Assembly (NCBI RefSeq): GCF_001653235.2
Contig: NC_035795.1
Coordinates: 2,294,001-2,358,000, forward strand
DNA length: 64,000 bases
From: Pochonia chlamydosporia 170
Lineage: Eukaryota; Ascomycota; Sordariomycetes; Hypocreales; Clavicipitaceae
Direction: 5' to 3'
The translations under genes were made by a program, and so were the position numbers. The notes beneath the pieces were generated by a model, which worked only from the letters and a program-made list of their open reading frames with translations, did no database searches and was not told the DNA's origin. Shown here piece after piece: positions 58,518 to 64,000 of the stretch (position 1 is the stretch's first letter; each line of letters opens with the position of its first letter).

Positions 58518-60700
58518 ATTGGGCAGCGGTTTGTATGTTTGCATGGCTTCCTCTGGCCCACATTCGGTTTGCGTACCTTCACACTGCCATTCGATATCAT
58601 CCAGTAACGGACCGAGCGGAAGACGGCGACTCATTGTCGGAGGACAAATCTGCGTGGCAGTCATATTTGGTACCACGATACTGCAATACTTTGGACGGTC
58701 CCTGGACACGCAGACCCTGGACGGCATACTTTGGCCTAATAGAGCACCAGGATTTCGCACCCATCATCGGCTGTTGGCTTCCCGCCCTACCTTCTGTACT
58801 ACTCTTCTGGAGGGCGACTGTGCCTCAAGTTCATCCCTAATCCATTACTTGCATTTTGCTGTCCCCACTCTTGTATCAGAAACTAGTGTATGCTTGAACG
58901 GTGACGAGAAACGAAGTAGATCAGACTGATATCTTTCTGACTAGGGCATCGATCTTGGAGCGTTGTTGTGACTTAAACACACTTCAAGCTTGGGGAGCAT
59001 GCCAGCTTGACGGTGTCTGCTCGTACGCGTGACTGGGGATCTCCAGCAACGCAAGGCAATGCCACATGCTAGGCTGTAACAGAATGGGTGCGTTGCCTCA
59101 AAAGTCACCGCTGTTTAGAGACCGCCAGTCTCGTGCAAGCCTTGAATGCATAAGGACTGACCCAATTGAGTACCTGCAGCCGAACGTTGCGTATTGCTTC
59201 CATGGCAAGGCTAGTAGAGCGTGCATCTTGGACGCTTCAAACCGGGGAATTTGCAAACTTCACCTGCTCAGGACAAGGATTATTGCTGAGGCTGGTCAGC
59301 CAGATCTTCGGGCTGCTGGGTTCCCTGGCAAGGAGCTCGCGTTCTAGAAACTTGCTGTCTTCTCTGCATGCAGCATCGCTTGCGCATTGAATCACCATGC
59401 TATCGAATTTCACCTGATAGCCCGAGTTGTGGCCTACCTTGGATGCTCGTCCATGATATATCGCGGTTGCAGACTGGACGGACAGATGCAAAGTGGCATA
59501 ATTTCAAGCTGAGGTTGCTTGGACTCAGTGATTTGAGTGACTACAGCAACTTGAGAGACAGCGAGAGGAGGAAGTTCCGATATCCAATCTCTGTCTTTCT
59601 CCATCCGTCTGATGGATTTGGAGTTACACAGGACACGCCATCCAAGTAGCGCTCTGCCTTATGTCTCACACGTCCCCTGGTACTGCTGCCATCGAGCTCT
59701 GCACACCAAGTTGATGCTGGCTACATGGAGCCTAACATAGGACAATTTCACAATCCCACACCCTATTGCATCTCTGGGTAGATTGCGGCCGACTTCGACC
59801 ACACACCATTACGGACACTTAGACCACCTACGGGGACCACCTACGGGAGGGCCACTGGGCCGGGCTCAAATACAAACCAAGATGATAGCACCTTGAGCTT
59901 TTGCCATGGCATGGTATAGTATGGTATCCCACCCCCGGCCCGTTTACGGTGGCATGCTGAGAATAACAGGCTGGAACCTGTCAATGCTCAACACATACAT
60001 GTGTGCGTACACAATTGACGCAGCACATGTGGTCGATTGGATATGGGAAGGGGAGTGGACCTCAAGCGGTGGCATGGCTTCCTGGGGGCGTGTACGGCAG
60101 GCAGACTTTCTCGTCTCATGTCTGGTTTTTTCTATACACCAGACTCCGCACGCCGCACGCCCCTCTAGTGGTCATCGCGCACGCTCTTGAGGACGGCGAT
60201 TTACTTCCCAAGAGACGTTTTAGATGGATCGAACATGCACACCCTGCGGAGAGGCTGTCCGCGACGGCCGGGGCGTACACCTGGTCGGATGTGGTGATTG
60301 CTATTATAACGGCCTCTCATTCCCTTCTTAACAGACCAAGCCTTTGTACTCTTTTTACTTCTTCTTGGATTCTGCAAGGAAGAACTTTTTATATACGTGT
60401 GCATCAAAACTAGCAAACCACAATCTTTCTTCTCATATCGTTACCGCTTTGCTTTCGACTCCAACTCTAGCAACTTGAGTTGACTTGTGCGGAGTGCGAG
60501 TCCTGCAAGTGACGGCTCCCATAAATCATCAGGGCTATCCGATGTGGAATTCCCGAACATACAACATCACCGCCTTGTTCGTTTGAACCTGGTGGCCAGA
60601 CACGAAATAATACTCTCACTTTTCCCTTTACACAAAAAAACTCCCCCTCAAAGAAAGAGTGGCCGTGTGAGCTCCGGTCGTTGGTGTTCTCCAAGGACAA
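58518..60700. other. long region upstream of forkhead gene
   Basis: 2.2 kb with no gene recognised. GTCTGGT (60120..60126) and ACCAGAC (60138..60144) form an inverted pair. The length and the adjacent developmental-type regulator suggest an extended promoter or long 5' untranslated region. Confidence 0.5.
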
Positions 60701-62599
60701 ATGGGTCCACCATTCTCTGACAAAAGCTATCCCGTGAGCTACACGAACTCTTTGGAAGCCGTCGGGGGTGAAGGCCAAAAGCCAGTCACAATGTCGGAGT
60801 TTGCTACCACTGAGGTCATGTATAAGCATCCCTCTGCCGTCTCGAAGACATATTCGACAGAAGCGTCTTCTCCTCATCCTAACACACTTGGCAACATGAC
60901 TATCCAGAAAACAGCCACAACAACAACAACAGCTACACCTTTACCCTCTAGTCTTCCATGCGGTGCAATGTTGCCAAGCCAGTCAACCATCAAGGGCCGC
61001 CAGGTCTGGCCGTCACCACCTTTGGCAGCCGGGGATGTCGACTCCAACTACTGCACCCAGGAGAGTTCAGCTCTCTGTAATAGCCTTCCAACACAGTACC
61101 ATTACATACCTGCCTCATCCCATGGTGGATGGTGTCCTGTGGTGCCCACCATGGATCAGTCCTTGGAACGATACGGGGCGCAGGGCCTATCAAAAAACAT
61201 GCAGGATCTCTCGAGTGCTTGCACATTGGGCCCTGCAGTCGATCTGGGGTTGGACAGCACGGACGGCTTCCTTCTCGCCCTCAACTGTGAAAATGAGGAT
61301 CCAAGCAGCCAATTTTGGGACGCTGAGATTGTGCCTTCGGTGGACACATTCGAGACTAGCCCGGCATCTCAGTCCGACTCTGTGGTTGAGTCCCCGGCTT
61401 CGATGGACACACCCAGAGATGTCACAACTATACACCGCCATCTCGAGAGCCGGTCGGTTCCCTCTTCAACATCGCCGCCATCCGACACAAACGACTCTGG
61501 GGAAACCGAAAAGTCTGATGAGCCATACGCAAAGCTCATCTACAAGGCAATCATGACGCGACCGGATTATTCGATGACGCTGCAAGAGATTTACCAGTGG
61601 TTTCGGGATAATACGACCAAAGCAGTTACAGAGACTGGGGGTTGGCAAAACAGCATTCGCCATAACCTCAGCATGAACGCAGTAAGAAACAGCCACCTGT
61701 CCTGTCCTATCCTAACCTATCCTGTTCTAGGCTTGCTTTTTTATCTTGCACCACACCACACAGCTGTTCAGGTGATCCGAGAGCTAACCTATTCTCTTCC
61801 TCTTCCTCTTCTTTAGGCTTTTAGAAAACGTGACAAGGTAGTTGCAAAGACACCCAAGCACTCGTCAAGTACAGCCGAGGAGTCCAAGCGGGTAAACGAA
61901 TGGGTCCTGGAGGACTGGGCCATCCGTGACGGAGTGCAGAGCACCACCAGATACCGAAAGAACAATTACGCGAAACGAGCCGGGTCCGTGGGTCGAGGCG
62001 GCCAAGGATGGGTCGGCGTCGAGCACTCGGTCAAGCGAGCATTGTCTGGTAGAAAGGGAGGGTGCGCAACAAGGGCTGCACGAATGCGAAGACGAGTCTC
62101 TTATGGGCAGATAATGATGCCTTTGCCTCATCACCCTCGACAAATGCTCGAATACCAGCCAGAATTGCATACCTATTCCTCACCAGCAGACATTTATGGC
62201 ATATCACCTGTTCTTCCGGACCACTATAATACTATGCCCTACTATGCTTCCCTTGAAACCTACCCAGAAGGCATGGTGGCTGCATGTGCCGCAGGCGAAT
62301 CAACTTCTGAGCCTCTGCATGTGAGACTGGGGGACGCCAATTTGCAGCACATCATAGCCAACAGCACCAACCTGCACCACGGCAATCACACCGTGCATTG
62401 CGATGAGCCTATTGGCCAGGGTCACCGAACACCAGCAATGGACGTGAACATTGCATTTGATCTCAGCGAACTACCAAGGCGTCCGGGTGCTGAGTACCAA
62501 GACGCCAAGGCCTACGTATCAACGTCACCCACTTGCCGTCCCTTTCAACCTTTACCGGAGAGCCCATACGTATGGTGGAATCAACAACATCCTCTGTAG
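60701..62599 (+). CDS. forkhead transcription factor
   Basis: Two exons, 60701..61681 and 61817..62599, giving 587 residues. The forkhead winged-helix domain spans about residues 270-335: EPYAKLIYKAIMTRPDYSMT, LQEIYQWFRDN, GGWQNSIRHNLSMN joined across the 135-nt intron to AFRKRD. The recognition helix (WQNSIRHNLSMN) is intact. Thr/Ser/Pro-rich flanks precede the domain, and a basic region (RYRKNNYAKRAGSVGRGG, RMRRRVSYG) follows; the C-terminus is His/Tyr/Pro-rich. In filamentous ascomycetes such forkhead factors control cell cycle or sexual development; which one this is cannot be said. The intron between helix 3 and wing 1 ends in a long pyrimidine tract. Confidence 0.9.
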
Positions 62600-64000
62600 C
62601 TGGCAGAAACAGAAACGAAACCAGGCATGGGGCTTGGGGCATGACCGCTAGCCGAGACCGATGGGGAGGCACATGGACGACATGGATTTCCATCGGCTCT
62701 GAAATCTCGCTCGGCTGGTTGGCCTTTCTCTCGGCCGACCGATCGGTTCCAGGATCCGTGGATGTCTGCGGGTTGCAACGGACCCTGGGACGGGAAGGAC
62801 GGTTCATTTGTCATTGCCAGGGTCGGCCTATGTTACGAACAGGGGACCGGGGAAGAAAAAACAGGGGAAGAAAAAAAAAAAAAAACCCCCCACGAGACTG
62901 CCCCAGTCGGCTGTCGTCTGTCTTGGGTTGGGATCAAGGGGAATATGGAGACTGTGGCATTCTTTTATTGTTTTATTTTTACATGGGGAGGCTCATTTGC
63001 GATGCCTACAGCAAGTTGTAATACATTTGTTGTTGTAGGTGAAGCGGCATTCTGCAAGATTTGAGTTTTTTGGGTGGCAACATGAAGGATCCAAGCATCT
63101 TTTACCTGCAACAAGCGCTTGACAGGGATCTGACAGCGCTTGACAGGACTTTGACACAGACTAGGGCAAGAAGACCAACGGGGAACCAAGCACAGGTCCA
63201 AGACCAAGTTGGGCAGAGCTTGGAAAACAGGCAATGCTCTACGAGACCCAACGGGCAAAGGTGGAGGTCTTGTGCGACGTTGAAGGCGATGGCGGTTGGC
63301 TGGGATAGGGCCGACAAGAGTCCCAGTGATCTGGGTCTCGTCTCCATCTAGCATCTGGGACGATGAACGAAATTGCAGTCTGTTGCTATTGGTCTTGATT
63401 TGCGTTTTTCTACCTGGTTTGAGGGTTTTTGTGCGATACAATGGGCGATATCGATCTACTTGTACAAGAAAGAAGCAACAACATGCTGCGGTTTGGAGCA
63501 GCGGGAGAATGGCGCAATTCAGGGTTTTTTGTTTTTACTTTTTTTCTTTTTTATCAAGCACTGTTCATCATTGACGATTAGAAGAGGGGCTATTCATCAA
63601 AGCAAGTCTTGTTTAACAACTGCGTTACCTGGTCCTGTTGAACTTGGCAGCAGCAGCATCTGAGCGCTGTCGTGCAACTCACAACCAAGGATAGACCCTG
63701 CGGTTGACAACTCTTGTATAGCCTTGCTCTCTGTTCTGTCCTGTTTTTGTGTTTTCTTTTGCTTTCGTTCAACATGCGGTGGATAGTCGATGCACCAGTT
63801 TACTGTACGTGATGAATAATTTCTTCTTTTTTGGATAGTCTGATTCTTTTGGTTTTTCTTGCATTTAGTGTTTCTTTCACTTTGAACGTACTATTGCATG
63901 CGATGCGAGCATTTGTCAAGACCAACCACCGTCAACGGCTAGGCAGCATGAAATACTAGTGATACCAACGCAATACAATTCATCTTGCAATTAATTGTTC
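62600..64000. other. 3' flank to window end, no gene seen
   Basis: 1.4 kb after the forkhead stop. It contains an A-run at 62873-62884 region and T-rich tracts. Frames here have no domain content. Confidence 0.5.
63114..63147 (+). repeat. direct repeat AGCGCTTGACAGG x2
   Basis: The 13-mer AGCGCTTGACAGG occurs at 63114..63126 and 63135..63147, 21 bp apart, with AGCGCT being itself palindromic. It is a short local duplication in the forkhead 3' flank. Confidence 0.6.

Overview
The window is nuclear DNA of a filamentous ascomycete, most likely a sordariomycete close to the Hypocreales. The evidence is genes broken by many 45-135 nt GT-AG introns with CTAAC-type branch points, fungus-only families (BYS1, GH75 chitosanase, Zn2Cys6 factor, ferric reductases, MTC1, SYLF), a nuclear tRNA-Lys with a 12-nt intron, and no operons. 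I reconstructed exon structures by hand from frame continuity and splice signals; exon boundaries are given in each entry.

Layout. 1-7.7 kb: the 3' end of an MFS sugar transporter, then four secreted proteins (an EGF/beta-propeller protein, an NPP1-like protein, a BYS1-like protein and a GH75-like chitosanase); this looks like an environment- or host-facing block. 8.4-12.8 kb: an unrecognised protein, an M20 metallopeptidase and a thioredoxin. 13-18 kb: two tandem ferric reductases on the minus strand; a perfect ATCTGATAA iron-GATA site lies just upstream of the first. 18.6-24.2 kb: a five-exon ubiquitin-conjugating E2, a D-2-hydroxyacid dehydrogenase, a short-chain dehydrogenase and a Rab4-type GTPase. 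25.2-31.7 kb: intracellular GH2 beta-mannosidase, a Gal80-like oxidoreductase and a SYLF-domain protein. 32-36.2 kb: two tandem F-box-like paralogs, the second carrying an in-frame TAG. 37.3-46.8 kb: malic enzyme, MTC1 and a large disordered nuclear protein. 48.2-51.4 kb: ribosomal protein uL14, a small acidic protein and tRNA-Lys(CUU). 53.6-62.6 kb: a Zn2Cys6 transcription factor, cactin and a forkhead factor, separated by long gene-free stretches.

The genes do not form one pathway. No PKS/NRPS cluster, transposase or CRISPR array is visible. The most notable signals are the cryptic micro-exon E2 with catalytic Cys at position 85, the F-box copy interrupted by TAG (nonsense or new intron), the iron-GATA site beside the reductase pair, catalytic-motif substitutions in the chitosanase-like, NPP1-like and Rab proteins, and an intergenic 9-mer (ATGTCTGGT/ACCAGACAT) repeated well above chance. 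All family assignments rest on recognised motifs, not on database searches.
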